Assembly: GCF_028617075.1 (NCBI RefSeq)
Contig: NZ_JAQKGV010000005.1
Location: 1 to 64,000, forward strand
From: Rubrobacter calidifluminis
Lineage (GTDB): Bacteria; Actinomycetota; Rubrobacteria; Rubrobacterales; Rubrobacteraceae
DNA: 64,000 nt
Direction of reading: 5' to 3'
Shown here: positions 63,969 through 64,000 of the stretch, in pieces
Layout: the number at the start of each line of letters is the position of its first letter
Numbering within the stretch: position 1 is the stretch's first letter
Translations under genes and position numbers: made by a program
Notes under the pieces: generated by a model
What the model saw: only the letters and a program-made list of their open reading frames with translations
Told to the model about the DNA's origin: nothing
Databases searched by the model: none

Positions 63969-64000
63969 CCCCACGGCCTCCTGAAGCACCTCTAAGAACC

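Overview
The window is about 64 kb of high-GC DNA (roughly two thirds G+C). It is densely packed, with many 4-base start/stop overlaps and frequent TTG and GTG starts. Several genes can only be read full length from a CTG start. Gene content (tRNA-Ser/SRP RNA/dnaX/ybaB/recR order, Tat-type lipoproteins, OpuA-like betaine transport, a membrane Ser/Thr kinase, ClpP with an XRE regulator) suggests a deep-branching actinobacterium. A Rubrobacter-like organism is my best inference, but it is not proven by the sequence.

Layout. 1-5.5 kb: an incomplete gene, a frameshifted phosphoesterase, clpP, an XRE regulator, a Ser/Thr kinase and a YihY membrane protein. 5.5-11 kb: polysaccharide export (ABC-2 permease plus Wzt-like ATPase), two GT2 glycosyltransferases and dTDP-rhamnose precursor genes rfbA and rfbC. 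11.2-22.1 kb: amino-acid synthesis, with thrC-thrB, then ilvB-ilvN-ilvC-ilvE and leuA-leuB-cimA. ilvB and leuA each have a long leader holding a short peptide gene with clustered CTA leucine (and Ile/Val) codons and competing hairpins, so both look attenuator-controlled. 22.2-27.1 kb: a tight cassette of free-standing acyl carrier protein, aryl/acyl-AMP ligase, acyl-CoA dehydrogenase, zinc alcohol dehydrogenase and a FabL/ChcA-like reductase. It resembles the enzyme set that turns shikimate into a cyclohexanecarboxyl starter, here with its own carrier protein.

27.1-30.5 kb: APC permease, phosphoesterase and nucleotidyltransferase-like genes. 31-39.5 kb: an osmoprotection block. An alkaline-phosphatase/sulfatase-fold hydrolase (Thr at the nucleophile position), an iron alcohol dehydrogenase and an aldehyde dehydrogenase (GbsB/GbsA-like choline oxidation) face a glycine-betaine ABC transporter with two substrate-binding lipoproteins. 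39.7-47 kb: PRC-barrel protein, tRNA-Arg(CCT), aroD, birA, a GNAT acetyltransferase, DedA, a two-component pair, an SDR and a QueA-like gene. 47-53.4 kb (minus strand): TIGR00725 protein, MrfA-like helicase, recR, ybaB, dnaX, SRP RNA, tRNA-Ser(GGA) and a rhodanese whose frame contains an in-frame TGA where a cysteine is expected.

53.6-59 kb is an accessory, partly decayed region: HAD phosphatase, remnants of an alpha/beta hydrolase and a glycosyltransferase, a TetR/cupin pair with paired operators, a broken AhpD-like gene (again with TGA at a Cys-like position), a LuxR regulator, a second cupin and a VOC protein. 59-64 kb: DUF192 lipoprotein, an AlaX homologue lacking its usual zinc histidines, a PHP phosphatase, a calcium/cation antiporter, a TauE/SafE permease and a methyltransferase. 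No CRISPR array, insertion sequence or prophage was seen.
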